Shown here in pieces: positions 33,843 to 41,926 of a DNA stretch of 64,000 nucleotides. Source of the DNA: Anthropogastromicrobium sp050944455 (GTDB lineage Bacteria; Bacillota; Clostridia; Lachnospirales; Lachnospiraceae); contig JBMNRC010000009.1 of the NCBI GenBank assembly GCA_050944455.1, positions 1 through 64,000 on the forward strand. Direction: 5' to 3'. A model generated the notes under the pieces. It saw nothing but the letters and a program-made list of their open reading frames with translations, was not told the DNA's origin and searched no databases. Position 1 is the stretch's first letter; every line of letters starts with the position of its first letter. Position numbers and translations under genes: made by a program.

Positions 33843-35531
33843 TCACGCCTTCTTCTCCGCCCTTCTCCTGCGGACTTTGCGGACCACCGCCCATACAACG
33901 GCGGCCATCACAGCCGCGGCGGCCGCCCATCCCGCGGGCGTCACATTTTTCAGGTTATAGCAGCGGACATTGATCCACATGCGGTTGGTCCGCGTGCTCT
34001 CCTCCGGCGTAAAACAGCGCATGATGCTGGCCCGCCGGATCACATCCATGTCCGGGTACTGGGCCAGAAGCTGTCTCTCGGTGGATTCCGCCGGAGCCTC
34101 AATCACATATTTCCCATCCTCCTGTCCCTCTCCCAGGAAGAAATAGCTGAGGTCATAATCGACGGTATCCTCTTCCCCATCTTCTGCTCCGTAGTTCCAC
34201 TTCACGTATTCCAGAATGCGGCTGTCGTCCGGGCTGCCCGCGATGACGGAGGTATAGCCGATGTAATACATGTTGCGGATGGCGTTGTCAGGGCGGGAGA
34301 GAAAATTGATAAAAGCCTCCGCCGCTCTCTGCTTCGCGGGGTCCTCCGCAATGCCTCTTTTCAGCATCACCCATCCGTCGAAGTAGATATTCGTGCACTC
34401 CTCCGGAACCGCGAAATTGAGCTGGCAGCCGTCCTCGTCCGCCTGATCCATGGTGTAGACCGCGTCGCCGGACCACTGGTAATTGGCCACAACCTTGCCG
34501 CTGATCATATCGGCCTTGCCCGAATCCGTCTCAAAGGAATATACGTTGTCTTTGACGTTCTGCAGCCAGTCCTGCGCCTGCGCCACCATCTCCGGGGAGG
34601 TGTCGTTCATCTCCTCCTCCAGATTCGCGGAATAATCCGCGGAACCGGTAAATTCCGGCGACGTCAGCAGATCGCTCTTGATCGCCGCGACCGCCGCGAA
34701 ATAACTGTCCCGGACGTTGTCCTTGATCGTGATCTGGCGGCTGAACTTGCTGTTGGAAAGGATGGTCCAGGTCGAGGCCTCCTCCCTGGTCACTTTCTCC
34801 GGATTGTAGACGATGCCGGTGATTCCCCACATATAGCCCGCCGCGTATTTCGACCATGCCTCCCCGTTCCGGGTGTGCGTGTCGAAGATATTGCGGAGAT
34901 AGGGCGAAACGCCGCGGATATAATAATTGTTCTCATCCGTCCCGTCGAAGAAGCTGTCGGACAGCGGCTGAAGCTGCCCCTCGTCCATCAGTTTCATGAA
35001 CATGTACTCCGACGGGCAGATCAGGTCGTAAGTGTCGCCCAGGCAGAGCATGTTGTAGAGATCTTCGTTGGTGCCGAAAGTGGAATACTCGACTTTCACG
35101 CGCTCTCCGTAGGTCTGCTGGTACCATTCCTCAAAATCCTGCACCAGCGAATTCTCCCCAAAGATGTCCCCGCTCTCCAGATCGATGGTCTCATCCTCAG
35201 CCCATCCGCCGGTATCGATGTACTCCTCCCAGCTGCAGACGCGCAGGGTGATCACCGAATCGGAGGTTCCTTCCGTTTTCTCTGTCTCCCCGGCGTCCGC
35301 GGCCTCGCTTTCCGCTGCCGAAATCTCATCAGCCGGGGTTTCATCCGCCGTGCCCTCTCCCGCCGCGGACGTTTCTGCCCCGGTCGCTTCGGCCGGGGTT
35401 TCATCCGCCGCGCTTTCAGTTCCGCTCTCCGCAGGAACAGTCCGCGTCCCGCCTGCCGCCGTCAGAGCGCCGCTCACGGCCAGAAACGACGCGGCCGCGG
35501 CCGCCGCTCCGGCAATCCATCTTCTGCGCAT
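33843..35531 (-). CDS. potD: Polyamine-binding protein with C-terminal membrane anchor
   Basis: 562 aa, longer than the usual 350. Residues 1-28 form a signal peptide with no lipobox cysteine. Residues 35-95 are an acidic Ala/Glu/Thr/Ser linker (DETPAE, DEISAAES). The binding domain (VCSWEEYIDTG, DLICPSEYMFMKLM, GYMWGITGIVYNPE, NYQWSGDAVYTMDQADED) matches PotD/PotF. The end carries a hydrophobic helix of about 17 residues (GWAAAAAVMAAVVWAVV) followed by a Lys/Arg tail, so the protein is probably held by this helix. Immediately follows potC; ATG at 35531 has AAGGAGG upstream. Confidence 0.9.
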   Translation of the reverse strand: MRRRWIAGAAAAAASFLAVSGALTAAGGTRTVPAESGTESAADETPAEATGAETSAAGEGTADETPADEISAAESEAADAGETEKTEGTSDSVITLRVCSWEEYIDTGGWAEDETIDLESGDIFGENSLVQDFEEWYQQTYGERVKVEYSTFGTNEDLYNMLCLGDTYDLICPSEYMFMKLMDEGQLQPLSDSFFDGTDENNYYIRGVSPYLRNIFDTHTRNGEAWSKYAAGYMWGITGIVYNPEKVTREEASTWTILSNSKFSRQITIKDNVRDSYFAAVAAIKSDLLTSPEFTGSADYSANLEEEMNDTSPEMVAQAQDWLQNVKDNVYSFETDSGKADMISGKVVANYQWSGDAVYTMDQADEDGCQLNFAVPEECTNIYFDGWVMLKRGIAEDPAKQRAAEAFINFLSRPDNAIRNMYYIGYTSVIAGSPDDSRILEYVKWNYGAEDGEEDTVDYDLSYFFLGEGQEDGKYVIEAPAESTERQLLAQYPDMDVIRRASIMRCFTPEESTRTNRMWINVRCYNLKNVTPAGWAAAAAVMAAVVWAVVRKVRRRRAEKKA

Positions 35532-35532
35532 A

Positions 35533-36336
35533 TCAGCGGTCCTCCTTCCGCATCGCCGGCTGTTTCCCGCGGTGCACATTCATCAGCACCACCGCCAGAA
35601 CCACAACCGCGAAAATCACGGTGGACAAAGCCCACAGGGCTGTCTTGATCGTCGTCCGGGATCCTTTTGTCGCGTTCACGACATACGTGCTGATCGTGTC
35701 GAAGGTCGCCGGCTTCGTGTAGGTCGCGATGAAATAGTCGTCCAGGGAAAGTGTGATGGCAAGCCCGAAGCCGGAAATAATGCCGGGAACGATCTGCGGA
35801 ATCACCACGCGGCGCATCGCCACGCCCGGCGTCGCGCCGAGATCCAGCGCGGCCTCGTACAGGGCCGGATCCATCTGCTCGATTTTCGGCATCACCGCCA
35901 GATAGACAAACGGCGCGCTCAGCGTGATGTGTCCGACGATCAGCGGGATGAACGTATCTTTGCTGATATTCATGACCACCACCAGCAGGATGCAGATGGA
36001 GAAACCGGTGACCACATCCGCGTTGACGACCGGGACCTCGTTCATCATCGACACCGCCCGCTTCGCGGCGGTCTTCGAGTAAAACGCCCCGATGGCGCCC
36101 ATCGTGCCGAGAAGGGTCGCCGCGGCCGCCGAGCCGAAAGCCAGAAGCAGGGTCCCGCCGATCATGCGCAGAAGCTCAGGCGTGGTGAACAGGGTGACGT
36201 AATTCTGCAGGGAAAAATGATGGATGGCGCCGATCTGCGACGAATCGGTAAAACTGTACACCGCCAGGATCACAACCGGCAGATACAGGGCCGCCAGCAC
36301 AATACAGAGAAAAACAGCTCTCGCGATCTTTTTCAC
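35533..36336 (-). CDS. potC: Spermidine/putrescine ABC transporter permease
   Basis: 267 aa, six predicted membrane helices, with the EAA-type loop EAALDLGATPGVAMRRVVIPQI that contacts the ATPase (shown here as a family feature). Second permease of PotABCD. Its start overlaps the end of potB by 4 bp and its stop is 1 bp before the potD start. Confidence 0.94.
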   Translation of the reverse strand: MKKIARAVFLCIVLAALYLPVVILAVYSFTDSSQIGAIHHFSLQNYVTLFTTPELLRMIGGTLLLAFGSAAAATLLGTMGAIGAFYSKTAAKRAVSMMNEVPVVNADVVTGFSICILLVVVMNISKDTFIPLIVGHITLSAPFVYLAVMPKIEQMDPALYEAALDLGATPGVAMRRVVIPQIVPGIISGFGLAITLSLDDYFIATYTKPATFDTISTYVVNATKGSRTTIKTALWALSTVIFAVVVLAVVLMNVHRGKQPAMRKEDR

Positions 36337-37118
36337 AGCAGCGCACCTCCCCTCGCGCCCTGCTCCTCATCTTCGCTGCCGAGCAGCGTGAACAGGCCGA
36401 TCACCGCCAGCAGGATCAGGGCGATCATCGATCCGCCGTGCCAGTTGTAGGCGCTGAAATACGAGCCGATCAGAGATCCCATGATATAGGTGGAGTTGTA
36501 CAGCATATCCAGCACGACATAGTTGGTCATCGCGGGCAGGAAAACCATCGACACGCCGCTGATGACGCCCGGCATGGACAGCGGCAGCGTAACTTTCAGA
36601 AAAGCTTCGCGGCCGTTCGCGCCCAGATCGTTCGCCGCCTCGATGTAGGCCGGATCCAGCCTCGAAATGGTAGTGTAGATCGGAAGAATCATGAACGGAA
36701 GAAAATCGTAGGTCATGCCGATCACCGAATTCAGGAACGGATACCTCGCGAGATTCCCCTCGATCACATCCAGGATTTCCTTGAGCGCGGTGATTCTCAG
36801 GGAAAAATTGATCCACATCGGCAGCACGAAAATCAGGATGATTCCCTGGCGCTCCTTCAGCTTCCCGCTGGCGAGAATGTACGCCGTGGGGTAGGCCAGA
36901 AGCAGGCAGACCGCGGTCGCCGCTATCGCGATCGCGAAACTGTAGAACAGGGTTCCGAGCGCGTTCGGGTCCGTAAAGAAACCCGTCAGGTTTGACAGCG
37001 TGAAGACGCCGGTGCCGTCCGTGAACGCGTAATAAAACAGCACGACCAGCGGGAGCACCACAAACAGGACCAGCCAGACGGCGTAAGGAATGCAGAGGCT
37101 TTTTCTGGTGAATTTCAT
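36333..37118 (-). CDS. potB: Spermidine/putrescine ABC transporter permease
   Basis: 261 aa, six predicted helices (first: YAVWLVLFVVLPLVVLFYY). EAA loop EAANDLGANGREAFLKVTL. Pairs with PotC to form the membrane channel. 18 bp after potA, overlapping potC by 4 bp; all of potABCD read on the minus strand. Confidence 0.94.
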   Translation of the reverse strand: MKFTRKSLCIPYAVWLVLFVVLPLVVLFYYAFTDGTGVFTLSNLTGFFTDPNALGTLFYSFAIAIAATAVCLLLAYPTAYILASGKLKERQGIILIFVLPMWINFSLRITALKEILDVIEGNLARYPFLNSVIGMTYDFLPFMILPIYTTISRLDPAYIEAANDLGANGREAFLKVTLPLSMPGVISGVSMVFLPAMTNYVVLDMLYNSTYIMGSLIGSYFSAYNWHGGSMIALILLAVIGLFTLLGSEDEEQGARGGALL

Positions 37119-37136
37119 CTCGTTCCTCCCGTCCGC

Positions 37137-38585
37137 TTATCTTCCCTGCTTTTTCAGGGTAAAGGTCATTTTTTCGACCGGCATGATCAGTCCCACGCGG
37201 TCGCCCATGTTCCACAGGTCTTCGTCGTAAGCGACGAAATCCTGCCCGAAATCCGTGTGGATCACGTAGCTGTAATGGTCGCCCTGATAAATCAGGTTGG
37301 AGATATTGCCCTCCACGAGGCCGCTCTCCGCGTCGTCCGTCATCTGAATGTCCTCCGGCCGGATCGCCGCCAGAATCTTCGTTTTCTTCAGATCGAGGGT
37401 ATCCCCGTTCTCATCCACGATCGTGCCGTCCTCCAGGCGCCTGCCGCCGCGGATCAGCTTGGTGAGGGAGGCGTGGAGCAGCTTTCCGTTGTACTCCAGG
37501 CGGTAGCTGCTGTTGATATCCACCATAAACCGGTTGGTATGGTCCTCCGCGATCATGACGTGAATGCCGTCCGGCTCGATCACCATCCCCACCTTCTGGC
37601 CGACTTTCGGAGCCTTTGTGGACTGCACTTCCATCTCGTTTTTTCCGGACTGGACCACGATCTCGTAGTGGATTCCCTTGAAGATCACGCTGGTCACCTC
37701 GCCGGTGATCATCCCCCGCTCCGGCTCCGTGAGCTGGACGTCCTCCGGGCGCACCACCACCGTGATGTGCGTCCCCTCGGGCACATCGTCCACGCAGGCG
37801 AACTCGCCGCCGCAGAAGCGGACCTTCAGTTTGCCGGTCATGATGCCCGAGAAGATATTGCTCTCCCCGATAAAGTCGGCGACAAACGCGTTCTTCGGCT
37901 CGTTGTAGATATCCTCCGGCGTGCCGGTCTGCTGGATGCGGCCTTCGCTCATGACCACGATTTTGTCCGACATGGTCAGGGCTTCCTCCTGATCGTGGGT
38001 CACGTAGATGAACGTGATGCCCAGGCGGTCGTGCATCTCCTTGAGCTCCAGCTGCATCTCCTGGCGCATCTTCAGGTCGAGGGCGCCGAGCGGCTCGTCG
38101 AGCAGCAGGATCTCCGGCTCGTTGACCAGGGCCCTCGCGATCGCGATTCTCTGCTGCTGCCCGCCGGACAGCGTGGAGACGCGCCTCTCCTCAAAACCCT
38201 CGAGGTCGACCAGGGACAGCACTTTCTTCACTTTTCTGGCGATCTGGTTTTTGGGCGTTTTCTTCTGGCGGAGGCCGAAGGCAATATTATCGAAGATATT
38301 CATATGGGGAAACAGGGCGTAGCGCTGGAACACCGTGTTGATCGGGCGTTCGTACGGAGGCAGGTTCTGGATCGGCTTCCCGTTGAGCAGGATCTCGCCG
38401 GAGGTCGGCTTTTCGAAACCCGCGATCATGCGCAGCGTGGTCGTTTTTCCGCATCCGGACGGCCCGAGAAAAGTGACGAATTCGCCGCGCCTGACCTCCA
38501 GGTTGAAGTCGTGCACGGCAGTGAAGCCATTGTCGTCGAAAGACTTGGTGACATGCTTCAGTTCGATGATATTTGTGCTCTCCAT
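37137..38585 (-). CDS. potA: Spermidine/putrescine transporter ATPase with duplicated TOBE domain
   Basis: 482 aa, about 110 longer than typical PotA. ATPase domain: Walker A GPSGCGKTT, Q-loop FQRYALFPHM, signature LSGGQQQRIAIARAL, Walker B ILLLDEPLGALD, H-loop YVTHDQEEA. Two C-terminal TOBE_2-type domains follow in tandem, each opening with the same phrase: VVVRPEDVQLTE (about residue 275) and AAIRPEDIQMTD (about residue 410), each followed by G-x-(V/I)-(T/S)-x-(V/L)-I-(F/Y)-x-G-x-H-Y. The second copy is an extra regulatory module. Starts 59 bp downstream of the XRE-cupin gene. Confidence 0.94.
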   Translation of the reverse strand: MESTNIIELKHVTKSFDDNGFTAVHDFNLEVRRGEFVTFLGPSGCGKTTTLRMIAGFEKPTSGEILLNGKPIQNLPPYERPINTVFQRYALFPHMNIFDNIAFGLRQKKTPKNQIARKVKKVLSLVDLEGFEERRVSTLSGGQQQRIAIARALVNEPEILLLDEPLGALDLKMRQEMQLELKEMHDRLGITFIYVTHDQEEALTMSDKIVVMSEGRIQQTGTPEDIYNEPKNAFVADFIGESNIFSGIMTGKLKVRFCGGEFACVDDVPEGTHITVVVRPEDVQLTEPERGMITGEVTSVIFKGIHYEIVVQSGKNEMEVQSTKAPKVGQKVGMVIEPDGIHVMIAEDHTNRFMVDINSSYRLEYNGKLLHASLTKLIRGGRRLEDGTIVDENGDTLDLKKTKILAAIRPEDIQMTDDAESGLVEGNISNLIYQGDHYSYVIHTDFGQDFVAYDEDLWNMGDRVGLIMPVEKMTFTLKKQGR

Positions 38586-38644
38586 GGCTGTTTTCCCCTT
38601 TGAAAGTTAATTTGCTGTTCCATGAAAGTATTAATGCCGTTCCG

Positions 38645-39202
38645 TCAGAATTCCGGCGGCGTCGAGATCCACAGAAATTTCGCCGGGCGGTTCCCCGGAT
38701 TGGATACCCGGTGATTCACGGTCGTCCGGTAATAAAAGCTTTCGCCTGCCTTCACGTGGTAGACATGGTCCGCCAGGGATACGACAAGCCTGCCGGAGAG
38801 GCAGTAGCCGAATTCCTCCCCCGGATGCGGCCTGTCCGACTCAAGCGAGGCGTGCGGCTGAACCTCAACCAGTATCGGCTCCATCTCCAGCTTCTGCGCC
38901 GGCGGAACGATCCACTTGATGACATTCCCGCTGCCATCCACCTTTTCGAAGTACTCATCCTCGTGAAAAACCACCGGCTCTTTCGATTCTTCCTTGAAGA
39001 ATTCGGAGGGCGTGCTCCCGAGGCATTCGATCAGGTCCAGCAGCGTCGCCACCGACGGGGAAACCTGTCCCCGTTCCAGCTGTGAAATAAAACCTTTGGT
39101 AAGCTCCATGCGGTCGGCCAGTTCCTGCTGCGTGAGCCCGCTGCGGTTTCGAAGGTCCTTCAGCTTTCTTCCGATCGTCTCGTTAATCTGTTCCGTTTCC
39201 AT
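38645..39202 (-). CDS. XRE-cupin regulator of the polyamine operon (PuuR-like)
   Basis: 185 aa. Residues about 8-65: HTH (LRNRSGLTQQELADRMELT, SQLERGQVSPSVATL). Residues about 105-180: cupin barrel (PHPGEEFGYCLSGRL, HVYHVKAGESFYYRT, HRVSNPGNRPAKFL) that in this family binds a small ligand such as a polyamine. ATG at 39202 has AAAGGGGG 8 nt upstream. First gene of the inferred operon with potABCD and the GH2 gene; its own promoter carries repeated TGCTAAAC boxes. Confidence 0.88.
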   Translation of the reverse strand: METEQINETIGRKLKDLRNRSGLTQQELADRMELTKGFISQLERGQVSPSVATLLDLIECLGSTPSEFFKEESKEPVVFHEDEYFEKVDGSGNVIKWIVPPAQKLEMEPILVEVQPHASLESDRPHPGEEFGYCLSGRLVVSLADHVYHVKAGESFYYRTTVNHRVSNPGNRPAKFLWISTPPEF

Positions 39203-39241
39203 ACAGGCATCCCCCTTTCCGAAAGCAGCAAACGGCCGGGC

Positions 39242-39316
39242 TGGTAAACTTCGAGTCATTTTCTGCTAAACTTTTCGCGCCGTGCTGAATTATACTATTG
39301 CTAAACCTTTTGTCAA
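39242..39316 (-). promoter_or_regulatory. Consensus promoter with three TGCTAAAC-like boxes
   Basis: Minus strand TTGACA (39316-39311), 16-bp spacer, TATAAT (39294-39289), both perfect. Direct repeats on the plus strand: TGCTAAAC at 39299-39306 (inside the spacer) and 39264-39271 (just after the start), and TGGTAAAC at 39242-39249. They are placed like repressor sites, probably for the XRE-cupin protein. Confidence 0.6.
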
Positions 39317-39750
39317 CTGTCAGAATGACAGGGAAAGGTCAGATTCGCGAAATTTTTTTGACAAATCATCCGCGGTGACTCCGCAAGGTCTTCATTCCGT
39401 CCGCTTTCAGCGGGAACAGATTCTTACCGCTGCAATAATCTGCGGCGGAGCGTCTGATGATCCCCACTTCCGCGGGACGGACATGCCAGCTGCCGACGCC
39501 TTCCGCCTGTGCGGCAGATACCGAGGCTGTGCCTCTGATGTTCTCTTCTTGCGATAAAGCCTACTGCCCGCGCGACGGATACCGATATAGTTTTAATCTT
39601 TCAACTTTTACTTACATGCGGCGCATCGTTCCCATCCGGACCGGTAAAAGATTGATCATTTTTAAGATTTTACATTAAATTCTTATCATTTTTGCCTATT
39701 CTGTATGAAGTTCGCTACAAGTTTCGGAGAAATTTTGACATTATTTATAC
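39317..39750. other. Intergenic region without a recognisable gene
   Basis: Between divergent promoters. GC-richer in 39370-39560 and AT-rich in 39590-39745. Short frames on both strands have no ribosome binding site or recognisable domain. I see no RNA gene. Confidence 0.5.
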
Positions 39751-39779
39751 TTGCGCCGATTTTCGCCGGACGTTATAAT
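39751..39779 (+). promoter_or_regulatory. Promoter of the opp operon
   Basis: TTGCGC (39751-39756), 17-bp spacer, TATAAT (39774-39779). A TTGACA at 39736 is too far away (32 bp) to be its partner. Start near 39786. Confidence 0.6.
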
Positions 39780-39788
39780 TTTCTTCAG

Positions 39789-39834
39789 AAAAAGCGCAAT
39801 GGAGTGCCCCGAAAGGGACAGCCGCGCTTTTTTT
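39789..39834 (+). promoter_or_regulatory. ANTAR-type hexaloop hairpin overlapping leader terminator of opp
   Basis: Terminator: AAAAAGCGC (39789-39797) with GCGCTTTTTTT (39824-39834), plus an inner CCC-GAAA-GGG stem. Competing hairpin 39794-39807: stem GCGC/GUGC (one G-U pair) closing the loop AAUGGA (A at 1, G at 4). The 5' GCGC is shared by both folds. Same position relative to the -10 box (14 nt) as in the amt leader. A leader of about 230 nt follows to oppA. Weakest stem of the four leaders. Confidence 0.65.
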
Positions 39835-40063
39835 GTAGGACGTTTGATTCAGTGCTCTACCATGTTAAAGCCTTAACAAAGTAAAGTTCCGGATCGCGCC
39901 AGGCGGAAAACCGGTAAGCGGCCCGTCTGCCTGACCGGCTGAAAATCCCTCGGGACCCGCAGCCTGTCTGACGGTTTCACCACTACCCTTGCCTGATCTT
40001 TCCGCGAAATCATGGCCGCTGGACAATTCAATCTTCAGCGCGCCGACAAAGGAGGGCTTTTTT

Positions 40064-41722
40064 ATGAAAGCAAAAAAGATCGCTGCGCTTGCGGTTTCGG
40101 CCGCTATGGCAGCAAGTCTCGCCGTTCCGGCGATGGCTGAAGAGACGACAGCCGCTGACGCCGCCGTTTCCACCGAGGATCTGTACGTCATGTTCGAGAC
40201 CCCGGTAGAATCCCTGGACCCGCAGCAGGCTACCGACGGTACCTCGTTCGAGGTTATCGCGGATTACACCGACGGCCTGATGCAGATGGACGAGACCGGC
40301 AAGCCGGTACCCGCAATCGCTGAATCTGACGAGGTTTCCGACGACGGACTTACCTGGACTTTCCACCTGAGGGAAGACGCGGTATGGTCCAACGGCACGC
40401 CGGTAACCGCAGCTGACTTCGTATTCGCCTGGCAGAGAGCCGTCGATCCGGATATCGCTTCCGAGTATTCCTACATGCTCAGCGACATCGGGCAGATCAA
40501 GAACGCGGCTTCCATCATCGCCGGTGAGATGGACAAGTCCGAGCTGGGAGTCACCGCGGTTGACGACTATACCCTTCAGGTAGAGCTGGAAGCTCCGGTT
40601 TCCTATTTCGAATCCCTGATGTACTTCCCGACCTTCTATCCGGTCAACGAGGAGTTCTATAACACCTGCGCGGATACCTTCGCGACTTCCCCGGAGACTA
40701 CGCTTTCCAACGGCGCCTTCATTCTGGACTCCTATGAGCCGGCCGCTACCGAGATCCACCTGAGCAAGAACCCGGATTATTACGACGCTGACAGAATTCA
40801 GCTCGCCGGCATCGATTATCAGGTCATCCAGGATTCCCAGACCGCGCTGATGTCCTATCAGAGCGGCGCTCTTGACCTGACGCTTGTCAACGGCGACCAG
40901 GTCGACCAGGTGAAGGACGACCCTGAATTCAGCGCCATCGCAGCCGGATATCTGTGGTACGTATCCCCCAACATGGACGCGGTTCCTGAACTCGCCAACC
41001 TGAACATCCGCATGGCCCTGACGATGGCCATCAACCGCACCGATATCACCGAGCTTGTGCTGAAGGACGGTTCCAAGCCGACCTACACCGCGGTTCCCAT
41101 GGATTTCGCTACCGGTCCGGACGGCACCGACTTCTCCGCTGACCAGACGATGTTCTCCGATGTGTGCGCTGACGACGCCGAGAAGGCCGCTGAATACTGG
41201 CAGGCAGGCCTCGACGAACTCGGAATCACCGAACTCGAGCTCGAGATGGTCGTCGACGCCGACGACGCTCCGCAGAAGGTCGCCGCTGTTCTTCAGCAGC
41301 AGTGGCAGGAGACCCTTCCCGGCCTGACCATCACCCTGAAGGTTGAGCCGAAGAAGCAGCGTGTCGAGGATATGCAGAACGGCGACTTCCAGCTCGGCCT
41401 TACCAGATGGGGCCCGGACTACGCGGACCCGATGACCTACCTTGGAATGTGGGTAACCGGAAACTCCAACAACTACGGCCTGTGGTCCAACTCCGATTAC
41501 GACGCCATCATCGAAGAGTGCACCACCGGTGATCTGGCGACCGACGCGGAAGGCCGCTGGGAGAAGCTGTACGAGGCTGAGAAGATCGTCATGGACGAGG
41601 CTGTGATCTTCCCGCTGTACACGCAGTGCAACGCCCAGATGACAAAGTCCAACGTTACCGGCGTCGAGTATCACCCGGTAGCTCTGAACAGAGTTTACAA
41701 GGACGCTGTCAAGACCGAGTAA
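40064..41722 (+). CDS. oppA: Oligopeptide-binding protein
   Basis: 552 aa, SBP family 5. Signal peptide MKAKKIAALAVSAAMAASLA ending near AMA-EETTA; no lipobox Cys, and no C-terminal anchor, unusual for a Gram-positive binding protein. Family features: ESLDPQQATDGTSFEV, WTFHLREDAVWSNGTPVTAADFVFAW-type segment (positions about 95-120) and a C-terminal FQLGLTRWGPDYADPMTYL. AAAGGAGG precedes the ATG at 40064. Binds peptides outside the membrane for OppBCDF. First gene of an operon under the hexaloop leader. Confidence 0.93.
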   Translation: MKAKKIAALAVSAAMAASLAVPAMAEETTAADAAVSTEDLYVMFETPVESLDPQQATDGTSFEVIADYTDGLMQMDETGKPVPAIAESDEVSDDGLTWTFHLREDAVWSNGTPVTAADFVFAWQRAVDPDIASEYSYMLSDIGQIKNAASIIAGEMDKSELGVTAVDDYTLQVELEAPVSYFESLMYFPTFYPVNEEFYNTCADTFATSPETTLSNGAFILDSYEPAATEIHLSKNPDYYDADRIQLAGIDYQVIQDSQTALMSYQSGALDLTLVNGDQVDQVKDDPEFSAIAAGYLWYVSPNMDAVPELANLNIRMALTMAINRTDITELVLKDGSKPTYTAVPMDFATGPDGTDFSADQTMFSDVCADDAEKAAEYWQAGLDELGITELELEMVVDADDAPQKVAAVLQQQWQETLPGLTITLKVEPKKQRVEDMQNGDFQLGLTRWGPDYADPMTYLGMWVTGNSNNYGLWSNSDYDAIIEECTTGDLATDAEGRWEKLYEAEKIVMDEAVIFPLYTQCNAQMTKSNVTGVEYHPVALNRVYKDAVKTE

Positions 41723-41774
41723 TCACCAGGCGGCCGCAAACCAGCCGGACCGCCCTTCGGCCCGCTGATTTTCC

Positions 41775-41808
41775 GAGACCAGAGGCTGATTCCGCAGCCT
41801 CTGGTCTC
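41775..41808 (+). terminator. Intercistronic hairpin between oppA and oppB
   Basis: Perfect 14-bp inverted repeat GAGACCAGAGGCTG / CAGCCTCTGGTCTC with a 6-nt loop, followed by TTGTGCTG. Likely a partial terminator or 3' stabiliser that keeps OppA in excess over the membrane parts. Confidence 0.65.
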
Positions 41809-41926
41809 TTGTGCTGTCAGGTCCTGTCCGCAATGGCAATGCCCCGGACGGCGGTTTCCCGGCCGCCGCACTGCCACTGCGTTTCAGGCTGATCCGCCGC
41901 TGAATCTGTTTCCGGAAGGAGTCAAT

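Noticed and set aside
39781..39840. Glutamine riboswitch (glnA RNA motif) in the opp leader
   Set aside because: The conserved glnA-motif core sequences are not present; the hexaloop/terminator explanation fits better.
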